Origin: Astrothelium macrocarpum
Taxonomy: Eukaryota > Ascomycota > Dothideomycetes > Trypetheliales > Trypetheliaceae
DNA: 64,000 nt
Direction of reading: 5' to 3'
NCBI GenBank assembly: GCA_021030915.1
Contig: JAGEMR010000133.1
Coordinates: 16,903-80,902 of the forward strand
Shown one piece after another: positions 33,215 through 45,259 of the stretch. The notes under the pieces are model-generated. The model was not told where the DNA came from. It searched no databases and worked only from the letters and a program-made list of their open reading frames with translations. The position numbers and the translations under genes were made by a program. Positions within the stretch are counted from its first letter, which is position 1; every line of letters starts with the position of its first letter.

Positions 33215-35897
33215 ATTTCGTACTTGGTCCAATTGGTCCCGATCATTTGGCCCACTATACCAATGGTCATGGATGGGAGGCGAGCTTGTTTCAATGCTTT
33301 TTTTTTTTTCCAATTCTCAACTCGAATACCCCTAAACTTTTATGCGCAATTTTTTTTTTTCTTTTTCTGTATTACTGTGGTTTTTTTTTAAAGTCGTGCT
33401 GAACTACCAGCGTGGCGGAGAATTAGTATGGTGGAGCAAATGCGAATGATGCGGCACGTCTACTCCGTGTTGAGGCTGTGATAGCGAAGATGCCTTCATG
33501 CATTTCGATTGGCTTATTGAGCTCAAAACTATCAGAGTGTTCAAAGATAACCCGATAAACACATTTCCCTTTGTGATGTCATGTCTCGCTAGTCTTTGAA
33601 AAAGCATGTCAAAGGTCTTGAGCTTGACCGAAATTACCATCTCGCTCGGCGCATCCTCCTCCAACTTTCTCACGAATATTGTAGAGAGGTCTTGTCAGAT
33701 TGTGCACAGTACAAGATGTCCGCGATACTCGGAAATTTCGAGCGGGCCCTTCGCGGGACAGCCATGTTAATGCAAATTCAGTTTCTCGTGTCCTGCTTCC
33801 AACGTAGACTATTGGTTTCATTACTCCCGACATGCGTCAGCTGCATAATCTGATGATTCTTGGGAACACTTGGCCCCTCAACAAAGATAGCAGCCATCAC
33901 TGTTGGACACATGGGTTCGGTTTCACCGTGAAATCAGTTAATTAGCTTGTAGCATTCCAACCGGCAGTAAACCTGCCAGCTCGACATAATGAGGTGATAT
34001 GATGGTCACTTGTGCGTACCTGACAGACTAGTAGAAACCTTTAGCTCCGCCCAAACCTTGCGACTCGTTGGCACGACAATAGGCTAGGATACGGTGGTCA
34101 CAACACGGAGGCCAAGCAGCTCCGTACGGCGCAACGCGCTTTCGGAAACCAAAAGGCAGGGAGTGGGTAGAACCAAACGCAGAGGAAGAACTCCATACGA
34201 ACGTCAAACGATTTAGCTCTTCGAAGACCTATCCCATGTTTGTACTTCGGTATTGCGGAGATGACATAAAGCATAGAATGATCTAGGGACAAGAAGCAAG
34301 AAATTGAACTCAACGGTTAATAGATTGCGATAGAAGACAGGTGCAAACTGATGTACGTGAAACTGCTTGGTGCCGGCTTTGCAAGAGCTCCCGTTTAAGA
34401 TTCAGAGAAGTTTCATATTTAACCCATTCTCTTCCATCATTGGGTAGTCGCGTATAGCCGATAGCGTTTACCAGGACGAATTGTGAATGTGGTTTTTGTC
34501 CGCTCGCGGTCCAGCACACGAACTACTTTGCCAACTCCATTTTAACATCATGATTGTGTATATTGCATCTTCACTTGGGATTTGTCGATTTTGAACGTGA
34601 CCTATTTTAGTGCTGCGGCCTCACGGTAGCTCCAGTTTCAATCGCAATAAACCAAGCGGTTTCGTTGTAGTACGATAAAGAACCGAGCAAGACGATAATC
34701 CCAGATTAAGAGTGTCTCAAAAGACGGATGGGAACGTTGCAGTTGGCTTTCCCTGAAGTCACAATCTGCAAAGTTTCAAGTTGTCAACCGCGCTGGTCGG
34801 ATAAAAACTGGTTGGCCTGCAAACAGAGTAAGTCCACGATGATCCAGCATATTTCGACGTAGATTCTTCATACGTCGTCATTACGCTGTCAGGAATGTTC
34901 TGGCTGAGATTAGAGTAGACTCGCGGGCATGATCTGGAATTACAAATTATTGAGGGGCAAGCACTTGGCGAAGACCTTGAAACCCATTCAAAGTGTTTTT
35001 GATACACTCATCCTCAAGGTCATCTGCACAAAGTCTATTCAAACATAATGAGCTTAGAATTCGATGTGTGTGTTGTCTAAGCGTGTCAAAATGGTTGTAG
35101 GCGACCTTCTTCAGACGTATTCTGTGACTATGTAGGTATTGTCGGCTCGTGCGAATCAGTAGGCAATACTGGCCCAAAGGCGCACATCAACCTGGTACTA
35201 GAATCCAGCATTGTACCTGTCCCATTATAACAAGATAAGACGGTCTTTGATATGCGTGTCCGGCCTCTCTAGCTAACGCGCCACCAATCTGGATGTTGCA
35301 TCCTTACGTCCTGTGGACAATGGAAGTCTCAGCAACTCAATTGATCTGTACGCCGACGATCAGTAGAATCTGGCGGCACTTGACTATGTAGCGATATATA
35401 GTTGACAAGCAAAGCCGCCAAACAGCAAACGTAAACAGCCTGCGTTGCTTTTGGTTGTAAGGAGTGTTCGATGAAGTCGTATATTTTATTAGGACAATGA
35501 ATTTTTCTCCTTTTTTGTTGCAGACGCCCAAATGACTTGGCGTGATGGGCAAAGAGGATCAACACAAGGACAGTGTAAGTGGATATGCTGTCACTTCACG
35601 CGTACGCGCTCTGAGCGGCGCGTTTTTTCTTGTCAGGGGTTGGGGTTGGCAAAATCTACTGAATCAACACATGAGATGACCAGATTAGATAGCAGGCTGA
35701 GACGTGATTGGTAGGTTGTTTTGCAGACATCCAAGAAACCTACCCTTAGTTAGGTAGTCAATTTTCCAATGTTCCCATTTGTTGCTTTTCACATCCACAA
35801 GAAAATTATGTGTCTTTGAGTGCTGAACTATTCGCTTTGGATTCAAAGTCCTATAGCTTATCACGATATTCTAAAAATCAGTGCTTGCTTGCATACC
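33215..35897. other. 2.7-kb gap without recognised gene
   Basis: Poly-T runs lie near 33,300, 33,350 and 33,380, just after the capping-enzyme stop. The rest shows only short open frames without motifs. The final few hundred bases should hold the NAD+ synthetase promoter. Confidence 0.45.
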
Positions 35898-38612
35898 ATG
35901 TCGGGTCATCTTGTGGTTGTGGCTACGAGCCAGCTTAACCAATGGGCTTTGGACTATATTGGCAACCTGAAAAGAATCAAAGATGCAGTCAAACAAGCTC
36001 AGGAAAAGAATGCAAGTGTCTTATTAACACCCGAACTGTCCATTTCAGGATATGGCCTTCTCGATCACTTTCTTGAATTAGACACCGTCATGCATTGCTG
36101 GGAAATTGTTGCAAACATTATTCAAGATGAAGACCTCTACGGTATGGTGATCGATGTTGGCCTGCCAATCATACATCGTGGAGTGCTCTTCAACTGCAGG
36201 TGCATCATACTTGATGGCAAAATAAAATTGATCAGACCCAAAATGACATTGGCTTCCGAAGGCCAGTTTCGGGAGAATCGGTACTTCACCCCTTGGCCGC
36301 GCCGTCACGTCGAAGAATTCATCCTTCCAGAACAGATAGCGGGCATTGTTGGTGAAAAGACAGTGTGCATTGGTGACGCGATCATGACCTTCCGAGACGT
36401 TCTTATCGGATGGGAGAGTTGTGAAGAACTTTTTCAAGAAAGAGTGCCTCATTCGGATATATATCTGATTGAGTCTGTGGATCTGGTAAATGGACAATAT
36501 CGTCACAAATTTTGCGCTTCGACCGCTGACGTATAAAGGTCTTAAACAGCTCCGGTTCACATTGGGAGATTCGGTTAGACTTGTCAACTACACGATTTCC
36601 CTACCCGTGCTGACAGGATATCTAGCAAATTGAACCGTACTTAATCACCTTGGATTGTATTATGATTTGTACATAAACTGACTTGATAAGGTCGCATTGA
36701 CTTGATACGTTCCGCGACTGTGCGAGGTGGCGCTTACGCTTATAGCAATCAGATGGTGCGTTATCCCCGTTTGAGTAGGTCTTTTGATGGCTTCAACTAA
36801 CTTCAGCAAGGGATGTGATGGCGATCGCCTGCTCTATGATGGTTGTGCCATGATTGCAGCCAATGGTGATATTCTTGGAATACTACCACAATTCGAGCTT
36901 TGCGAATCTTCAATTACCACCGCCACCATCGACCTGAATAAGATCCGGGCCTCTCGAATCTCGCCCACTCGAGGATTCCAAGTCATGGCTGAGCATGAAA
37001 GATACAAGAGGATTGGCGTGGATTTTTCTTTGACTCTACCTGCCGGATCTCATCCTCGACTACGTCCTTCAGTACCAGTCAAAGTCAAGTATCACACACC
37101 ACCAGAGGAAATTTCTCTCGGCCCTGCGGTCTGGCTTTACGACTATCTTAGACGAAGTAAACAATCAGGTTTCTTCCTAGCCCTATCTGGGGGTATCGAC
37201 AGCTGTTCCAGTGCAATCATCTGTTTTTCAATGGCACGACTGATAGTTGAAGCAATTGAAAGGGGTAACCGCCAAGTAATTGCAGACTTCCGAACTATTT
37301 GTGGGGAGCCAAAAGACTCGACATGGATTCCAAAGACGCCTCAGGAAGTATGTCATAGGATTTTTGTCACAGCGTATATGGGAATGAAGAGGCAGTCAAG
37401 TCAACAGACGCGGACCAGAGCTGCAGTCTTGGCACGTGCCATTGGATCGTTTCATCGGGACTTTGACATGGACGACGTGGTCGACTCAACTACAGAGACT
37501 TTCACGAATACGACTGGCCTCAAGTTGGAGTTCTCTGGCGGTACTGTGTCGAACTTGGCTCTTCAGAATCTGCAAGCTCGTCTTCGTATGGTACATGCAT
37601 ACCTTTATGCCTCAACCATAATGACCGCGAGAGGTAAAAAGGGAAGCTTACTTGTTCTCACGTCGTCAAATGTTGACGAATGCTTGAGAGGATATTACAC
37701 AAAGTAGGTCATAGACCAGTCGTTTCGAGATCAATGGATGAGCGCAATGCTGAGTTTTCTGCACAGGTATGATGCATCATCTGGAGACGTAAGTAGGACT
37801 TATCAGATGTCTACGAAGCAAAAGTTAATATGTTTTTAGCTTAACCCAATCGGCGCAATAAGTGGCTCTATCCACTCTTTAAGTAATCTTGAAAATCCGA
37901 CTGATCACTGGGTATAGGTAAAACAGACCTTCGCGGATTTATCGGGTGGGCGGAGCATGCCTTTGAGTTACCCTGCCTTCGCGGATTCCTTGACGCAGTA
38001 CCGACTGCAGAGCTGACACCACTAGAATCTATGCAGACGGACGAAGAAGAAATGGGGATGACATATGCAGAGCTTAGTGTCTTTGGCAAACTGAGGAAAG
38101 TAGAGCGGCAAGGACCGTACTCGATGTTCCAGACACTGCTTCACACATGGAACCACCTGGAACCAAGAGAGATTGCAGGGAAAGGCAAGTGCAAAATACC
38201 GAGAGTCTTGAACATGGCTGGCTCCGGTGCTGGCCTGCGATTGATTCGGGCTAATACTTACCACAGTGCGGCGCTTCTTTTTTTACTTTGGCATCAATCG
38301 TCACAAGATGACGACATTGACGCCCGCGGTCCACTGCGAAGTATAGTAAGTCGAGATGAAGATATCCTTGGGTCCGCTGCTATGCTGACTGCGTCAAACA
38401 GTAATCCGGATGGTACGTGATATCAGCTTTATTACTAAATCGCCTGCTAAAAAGGTTTGCTTGTTCAAACCGAGACGCTAACGGGCGTAGACAACCGATT
38501 TGACATGAGGCCATTTCTGCTACCTCAATTCGAGCTTGCGTATCGAAAAGTTGATCACGAGATTGAGGCACTGAAGGCAATGGAAGAGGGGCGCGAGCTT
38601 GGTGAAGGCTGA
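35898..38612 (+). CDS. QNS1: glutamine-dependent NAD(+) synthetase
   Basis: Eleven exons are inferred: 35898..36485, 36539..36573, 36626..36636, 36691..36755, 36811..37703, 37767..37788, 37840..37861, 37918..38184, 38267..38345, 38402..38412, 38491..38612. They total 2115 nt and keep phase throughout, giving 704 aa; the yeast enzyme has 714. The N-terminal nitrilase-type glutaminase domain has its triad at Glu46 (TPELS), Lys115 (RPKM) and Cys175 (WESCEELF). The synthetase domain has the ATP P-loop SGGIDS at 359-364, then [26 protein letters not shown] and the C-terminal [10 protein letters not shown]...[12 protein letters not shown]. It makes NAD+ from deamido-NAD+, ATP and glutamine in the cytosol and nucleus. 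Exons of 11, 11, 22 and 22 nt, one GC-AG intron (38185..38266) and three AAG acceptors are unusual. Each join restores a conserved block. Confidence 0.9.
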
Positions 38613-39082
38613 TGCGCATTCTCTCTGATTCCACCATGTAAACATAGAATAGATATTGTCACATAGAGCATGCCGTAGATCAAGCTCTTCGCTTCGTCCT
38701 GTGGCAGCGGAGATGGAAATTCAATTCACGGGTGACCACGGGACGGACAAAGGCAGGCACGTGACAGCCGCGTCCAGGCGTTGACGTGCATCAGTGACAA
38801 CGGAGCAATCAGCAAATGCCAGCTCCAAAGCAGCTTCACCTTTCAACCTCCATTTGATTTCCACCTCTTTCTCTTTCTTCCCGTAATCCACACTCTCTGA
38901 GAGTCTCCGTCGCTTGCGATTATCCACTCGGTCCCCTCTAATCTCCCACCCAAGTCAGACTCACTGTATCAGCGCCAACTCGGCCTCACCGCGCGAGAGA
39001 GCTCTTGCTCGGCTTGTCCGCTCAACACCATCCACCATCCTATCGTATTTAATCCAAGATTCTGTCGCTGCCATCATTTGGC
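38613..39082. promoter_or_regulatory. RPN2 promoter and leader region
   Basis: These 470 bases follow the NAD+ synthetase stop and precede the RPN2 start on the same strand. A proteasome-associated control element (Rpn4-type) was not searched for systematically and none is claimed. Confidence 0.3.
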
Positions 39083-42000
39083 ATGGTCGGGCTAACTTCT
39101 GCTGCTGGCCTTGTTGGCTTCCTTGCTGAGCCGGATCCCCAAGTTCAGACTTATGCCTTGGCACGCCTAAACGAGGACATCGATACATTATGGACTGAGG
39201 TTGCCCCATCAATATCACAAATGTCAGTATGCTGTTTGCATGTATAGGAGCTATAGACTCCAATACTATCGCCGTATGATATCTGTTGAACCGTTTTTTG
39301 CATCACTTTTTCGTATTCGACGAGCAAAAGCTTCTCATAACCCGATGCTGACCCATCTCGACATTTAGTGAGGCTCTTTACGAGGACGAAACCTTTCCGC
39401 AACGAGAACTGGCAGCTCTTGTAGCTTCAAAAGTTTATTACCAGCTAGGTGAATATAATGAGTCGATGACCTTTGCCCTTGGTGCAGGCAAGCTCTTTGA
39501 ACTGGATCGATCGGGCGAATTCGAAGACACTATCGTCGCCAAATGCGTAGATACCTATGTCGCCCTTTCAAGCCTATATAACCCTCCGAAGCCAGCATCC
39601 TCTGTTTCTCGAGAACCCAATCAGCTCACAACCTCTTTCCCAACTGGTGCAAATGGAGAAAAGAGCAACACGGCAGCTGGGCTCGCCTCACCGACGACTC
39701 CCTTCTCACAGTCAAGTCTCCCATCCAAATCGCTTCTTTCGCGTCAGGACTCTCGTACGTTTGACCCAACTCTTCCAGGCGGTGGCAACGCCGGCATCCC
39801 CGGAGCACATCCCTCTCCCCTAGCTTTGAATCGGAACACACAAAAAGCTCTTCAAGCCGTAATCAACCGCTTGTTTGAGGTTTGCTACAATGCTGGAGCA
39901 TACAGACAGGTTGTTGGAATTGCTGTGGAGGCTCGAAACCTTTCCGTCCTCCGCGAAGCAATTCTGCGAGCGAGTGAAGATGGCAAAGCTGCTGGGAAGA
40001 AGGGAATAGGAGGGATGCGAGACAAGAGTGAAGAGCTAATGGATTATCTCCTCGATATTTGCATGAATGTTGTGCAGGAGCGAGGCCTCAGGAACGAGAT
40101 CTTACAGCTGATCCTTGACCTTCTCAATCAGATACCCAGTCCCGATTACTTTGCAATCGCCAAATGTGTCGTCTACCTCAATGAATACTCAATGGCATCG
40201 CACATGTTGAAGCATTTGGTGGAGCAAAACAATACAAGCGCCCGCGCAATCGCATACCAACTATCATTCGATCTTTACGATAATGGTACACAAGAATTTT
40301 TATCAAAGGTCATGGATGAGCTTCCCGAAGCCGAGGATAAAAAGGAGGACAAACCTCAGATGAATGGCAGTGCTCACCATGACAGGCCAGAGCCCTCGGA
40401 ATCAGACCGCTTATTGGCAGAAGTCGAGAATCGACAAGATGGCAGGACTTCTCTACCCGTGTCGCGAACAAAACAACGGCCCGTCTCGGACGAGGAGCGC
40501 AAAGTGTATGACTCAGTCCGCCACATTCTGCGAGGAACCAAAAGTATCGAACTTAATCTCGAGTTCCTCTATCGAAACAACAAAGCCGATCGAAACATCT
40601 TGAACAAGATTAGGGACAGCCTTGAAGCGCGCAATTCGATATTCCATGTTGCAACTACGGTAGCACAGGCTTTCAGCAATGCTGGAACAACGAACGACAG
40701 CTTCTTTCGTGACAACCTTGAATGGCTTGGAAAAGCTGTCAATTGGTCCAAATTTACGGCAACGGCCGCACTAGGAGTCTTACACAAGGGCAACATCGGC
40801 CAAGGACAAAAACTTCTGGAGCCCTACTTACCCAAGGAAAGCAGTGTTGCCGGTTCGACTTATAGTCAAGGAGGTGCACTTTACGCCCTCGGTTTGATAT
40901 ACTCCAACCATGGGACTCACGTTCTGGATTACCTCCGAGATCAATTCAAGCGCGCGACAGATGAAGTCGTTCAACACGGTGGAGCTTTGGGACTTGGCGT
41001 TGCAGCCATGGCAACTGGTAGCGAAGACTTGTTCGAGGAGCTGAAAATAGTTTTGTACTCCGACAGTGCGGTTTCCGGTGAGGCTGTGGGACTTGCAATG
41101 GGCTTGATCATGCTCGGTTCAGGGAATGAAAAAGCTGTCTCTGAACTCCTCCAATAGTGAGCCAACCTTATCCCTGCCTGTGTCTATAAAATAGTATCTC
41201 TCGATTTCTCGGCTAACATTGTCTCTGCAGTGCGCACGAAACAGCCCACGAAAAGATTGTCCGAGGATGTGCATTAGGTATTGCGGTCACAATGCTGAGC
41301 TGTCAAGAGGGTGCAGATGCGTTAATTCAGGGTCTCTTGGACGATCCTCAACCTGCTCTACGCTACTCAGGGGTGTGTACCCTTGCCTTGGCTTACTGCG
41401 GAACTGGAAGTAACAAGGCGGTTCGCAAACTTCTGCATGCTGCTGTAAGCGATGTGAGCGATGACGTTCGGAGGATGGCAGTAATGAGCCTCGGTTTCAT
41501 TTTGTTCAGGAAGCCGTCTGCTGTCCCACGTATCGTCGAACTTCTCTCCGAATCCTATAACCCACATGTACGCTACGGAGCAGCAATGTGCCTTGGTCTA
41601 GCTGCTGCAGGCACCGGTCTTGAAGAAGCCATTGATATTCTTGAGCCCATGACCAAAGATTCCCAAGACTTTGTCAGACAAGGTGCGTTTTTAGCAAGCG
41701 CTTTGATCATGGTGCAACAAAACGAAGCCCAGAATCCAAAGGCGGGAACCATCCGAAAAACGCTTCAAAAAGTGGTTAGCGACCGACATGAAGAGGCCAT
41801 GACGAAATGGGGGGCTTCTGTTAGTCTCGGTATTCTTGACGCAGGAGGTAGAAATTGCACGATTTCGCTTCAAACGCAGACTGGAAACCTTAATATGAAT
41901 GGGATCGTGAGCGCCTTGATCTTTACACAGTACTGGTATTGGTTTCCCTTTACCTTGTTCCTCTCTGGGGCCATGACTCCCACCGCCATCATCGGCGTGG

Positions 42001-42807
42001 ATCAAGATCTCGAGATTCCCAATTTCAAATTTCATAGCGCGACTCGGCCAAGTGTATTCGGATATCCGCCAGAACAAGAAGTCAAGACGTCGGAAGAACC
42101 CGAAAAGGTCAAAACGGCTGTGCTTTCGACGACTGCGCAGGCCAAGAGAAGGAAACAGGCAAAGGAGCGACAGGCACGAAGAGAAAGCATGGACGTGGAT
42201 CACACACCCACAACCCCCAAAGCTGTCGACGATGACAAGATGGATGTAGACGAGGACACGCAAAAGCCCATCAAAGACGACAAAAACGAAGAGGCCGTCA
42301 CCGAATCAAAGACGGAAAATGGCGAAAAGGACGGAACGCCAGCGCCCGAAGGCACATCCAAGAAAAAGGCTGAGAAGGAAAAAGTTGGATACGAGCTCGA
42401 GAACATGTCGAGAGTTCTTCCAGCACAACTAAAGTACATTAGCTTTCCCGAGGAGCGTTACAGACCAGTGAAAAAGGTGCGTTGATTGGTTAAGCAGGAC
42501 TTGCGACAAAAGGACTAACTCTGTGCAGGCGACTGGTGGTGTTATTCTGCTCACCGACACCAAGCCCTCGGAAGCCAAAAACCTCCTGGAAATGCGAGCA
42601 AAGAAGACTTCGACAGCCGCTGCCCCTGCCGCTGGTGGCGCACAACAGAGCAATAACGCCACAGGTACCGCTACTGATACCACCGCCAGTGGAGGTGCAG
42701 CTGCCGGCGCTGGTGTCTTGACGGCGGTGGACGAAGACGACGACGGCGAGGAAGCAGAGGTGCCTCATGAGTTTGACTATCAGACTGACAACGAGGAGAA
42801 TGAATAG
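39083..42807 (+). CDS. RPN2: 26S proteasome regulatory subunit Rpn2 (PSMD1)
   Basis: Four exons, 39083..39222, 39369..41156, 41231..42476 and 42529..42807, give 1150 aa. The N-terminus MVGLTSAAGLVGFLAEPDPQ, the EALYEDE segment and KVYYQLGEY match Rpn2. The toroid of proteasome/cyclosome repeats is visible from about residue 440 (GALYALGLIYSNHG, GALGLGVAAMATG, AVGLAMGLIMLG, CALGIAVTML, MSLGFILF, GAAMCLGLAAAGTG). FTQYWYWFPFTLFLSGAMTPTA follows. A charged Lys/Glu/Asp-rich linker and the C-terminal SRVLPAQLKYISF block complete the family pattern. Rpn2 scaffolds the proteasome base and holds Rpn13. It is longer than yeast Rpn2 (945 aa) because of Ser/Pro-rich and acidic insertions and an Ala/Gly/Thr-rich tail. 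The first intron (146 bp) is the longest in this gene. Confidence 0.95.
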
Positions 42808-43166
42808 TCGGGCAGAATCAGAGTCTAGACTCTTTGTCGCGTCTCATCATCATCTCGTGCCAAGTTGTGTACGGAGTGTAATCTTCCCTTTCCATCAGCC
42901 TCAAACGCATCTTCTTCCCACGCCCTTGCATTACTATCACCACCCTTTCATATTCTCGTGCTCTCACTGCATCAGGACTTTGGAGCGTATCAGGAAACCC
43001 AAGGCACACCGTGTGGGGGAAGAGTTTAGACTGCCTAGCTTGCTGCTAGTCCTAGCTAGGCGTTGTATAATACACTACCATTCCATTATATTTCAACCTT
43101 GCAGGATCGAATTGTGACATGTGCATACAGTTTGGAGCAATTGAATGCTGTTGAGATTTACATTGA
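42808..43166. other. convergent 3' region
   Basis: This stretch lies between the 3' ends of RPN2 (+) and COX10 (-). No gene is recognised. Confidence 0.4.
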
Positions 43167-44753
43167 TCATATCAAGTTGGTTACCTTCTGTGGACCTCTA
43201 TAGTTGTGCTTATCTTCTTCATCGTCCTCGTCTTCGACCCCTTCGCCCAACGAGCCCTTCCAAACCCTCTCCCAGAGTCCTTTCTTTTGTGCCATGGCGA
43301 GAACAAGGACAATCGGCAAATGCCATACACTTGCCCAAAACAGGCCTCTCGCTGATCCCCGTTCGCCGGTACGCCTCCAAAACTTCCACGCTTCAGCCGT
43401 CATCCAAGTATTGACCAACCCGCTCGTTGCTACAAAGCCCCAGTCGGTGACGCCATAATAACTCAATCCGATGCAAATGGGAAACATCAACACCGAATAT
43501 CGAAGAGCAATCCGCGCGTTTGCTTTCGGCGAAACCCAGCAGAGCATCCGCATGCCTGCTGTCCTATATTCCTCTCTAATCGAGTGTGACAGCGCGTTGA
43601 AATGAGGAAACTGCCAAGCAAACAAGAGCGCAGCCAACAACCAGCCACCAACACTGCTGCCGTCCCGCGCGAAAAGAAGCTCCTGCCACCCAGGATCCGC
43701 AATGGACCCTTCGGTAGATCGGTAACTCGAGGCACACTGCCCAGCAGCAGCGGCCCAGCCCATCAATGGCGGGATCGCGCCAACGAGCGCCCCTGCCCAC
43801 GTATTCAGCACACTCAGCCGCTTCATCGGCGTGTACACGCCAGCGTAGAGCACGATATTCGCGAGCCCGAGCGAAGCCACAGTGGGGTTGACGCCAAAGT
43901 AGAGGCCGCCGCAGCCTGCCACGCCCGTCAGGAGGGCGAAGACGAGGGCGCCGCGCTTGGAGAGCAAGCCGCGCACCAGCGGGCGGTTGCGGGTGCGGCT
44001 CATCTTGCCGTCGCTGTCGGGTTCGTAGAGCATGTTGAGCGCGTTGGCGCTGCTGCACGCGAGCGCGGTGCCGGTGCTGAGGAACAGTAGGATGAGCGGG
44101 GACAGCGAGGGCACGGTGGTGGCGGATGAGAGGAGGATCGAGGGGACCGGGTAGATGGCGTAGGAGGCGGTGGTGGTGAGGACGATGAGGAAGGAGAGGC
44201 GTGGTTTGGAGAGGGCGAGGTAGGCGGCGAGGCGACGTCGGAGGGAATTGGCGGGGAGGGAGGAGGATATGGTGGAGAGACAGGAAGAGGCGTCGGGGGG
44301 GATGGATTGTTGGTCTGGGGACGCTCTTGAGTGTTCTTGCTTCAGCCTTTTTCTTCGACGATGTGGAAGCTCCGAGTTCTCCTCCAAGGAGTGTTGGAGG
44401 CCAGTAGAAGAGTCGATATCTCCATCTTGAGCTACGGCCACGGTTGATGCAGCTTTAACTCCCGAACGTGGTGGTAGATGGCGTGTTTTTTGGCGGGCAA
44501 TTGACTCCCCAAGCTGACCGGCTTTCGAGGCCGTAAGGATGTCTCGCAGTGTATCATTAGCAGAGAAATATTCTCTCCTGAAAGCACCCCTCTTTGGTTG
44601 TAGACCAGCAAATGCTATGGGGGCAGAAGATGTGTTCGAAATGGATCGCTTTGAGCGCAGTGGGACACTGTAGATTTTGCGGAGGCACTGTGAACAGACA
44701 TTGCCAAGCTCGTGAGATGGAAAAGGCCCTTTCAAGCGCGACAGTTGTATCAT
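43167..44753 (-). CDS. COX10: protoheme IX farnesyltransferase, mitochondrial
   Basis: Single exon, 528 aa from the ATG at 44753. The N-terminal 190 residues are basic and Ser-rich, consistent with mitochondrial import and a non-conserved head. The UbiA-type core then begins at LAAYLALSKPRLSFLIVLTT. The first Asp-rich prenyl-diphosphate motif is NALNMLYEPDSDGKMSRTRNRPL; a second conserved region holds YTPMKRLSVLNTWAGALVGAIPPLMGW; and QFPHFNALS follows. Seven to nine hydrophobic helices are visible. Cox10 makes heme O from protoheme and farnesyl diphosphate in the inner mitochondrial membrane for cytochrome c oxidase assembly. The tail is acidic (GVEDEDDEEDKHN). It is divergent from the membrane-protein gene at 45260. 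Confidence 0.95.
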   Translation of the reverse strand: MIQLSRLKGPFPSHELGNVCSQCLRKIYSVPLRSKRSISNTSSAPIAFAGLQPKRGAFRREYFSANDTLRDILTASKAGQLGESIARQKTRHLPPRSGVKAASTVAVAQDGDIDSSTGLQHSLEENSELPHRRRKRLKQEHSRASPDQQSIPPDASSCLSTISSSLPANSLRRRLAAYLALSKPRLSFLIVLTTTASYAIYPVPSILLSSATTVPSLSPLILLFLSTGTALACSSANALNMLYEPDSDGKMSRTRNRPLVRGLLSKRGALVFALLTGVAGCGGLYFGVNPTVASLGLANIVLYAGVYTPMKRLSVLNTWAGALVGAIPPLMGWAAAAGQCASSYRSTEGSIADPGWQELLFARDGSSVGGWLLAALLFAWQFPHFNALSHSIREEYRTAGMRMLCWVSPKANARIALRYSVLMFPICIGLSYYGVTDWGFVATSGLVNTWMTAEAWKFWRRTGERGSARGLFWASVWHLPIVLVLAMAQKKGLWERVWKGSLGEGVEDEDDEEDKHNYRGPQKVTNLI

Positions 44754-45259
44754 CGGGCCACGAGAAAGAGACTCGTTATGCAAACACGGTCATAGTGATG
44801 GTAAGATAGCCGGCGATTCCACTGTTCGACTGCTTATATAATCATGTCCGTGTGTGCACTAATGGCTTCAGCTTGAAAAGTGCCTTATGAGGCAAGTTTT
44901 CAAACATTGCCAAACAATCCGTTCTGCCGAATGCCAAACCCGCTTTCCTTTGGCAAGAACAAGGCTTTTCCATTCGAGTCAGGTGGTAGGTTCGGACAAT
45001 AAATCATTGCACAAGTGACATGAGAGTCTGCGAGTAGTACGGAGTACTTGGGCGGTGCAAATCTCAACCTTACGACCGAGTCAACTAAATTATCACCCGA
45101 CAATCAACTTCAAAACTGCCTTGCCAACTGTGATGTGACATCAAGCAGTAGTGGCGTATGTCTCTGCCTATCATGTTTCTGCCTGACGTATGAAATAAAT
45201 TTCTTTCCTTTCTTCCCTCTTCGTCTCACTTCGTCTATTCGATTTTGTGAATATCAATC
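44754..45259. promoter_or_regulatory. divergent promoter, COX10 and membrane-protein genes
   Basis: These 506 bases lie between two divergent starts. The final part before 45260 is pyrimidine-rich, as in many fungal promoters and leaders. No specific site is claimed. Confidence 0.35.

Noticed and set aside
36078..36587. 169-codon minus-strand frame opposite the NAD+ synthetase first exon
   Set aside because: Antisense shadow of a conserved nitrilase-domain exon.
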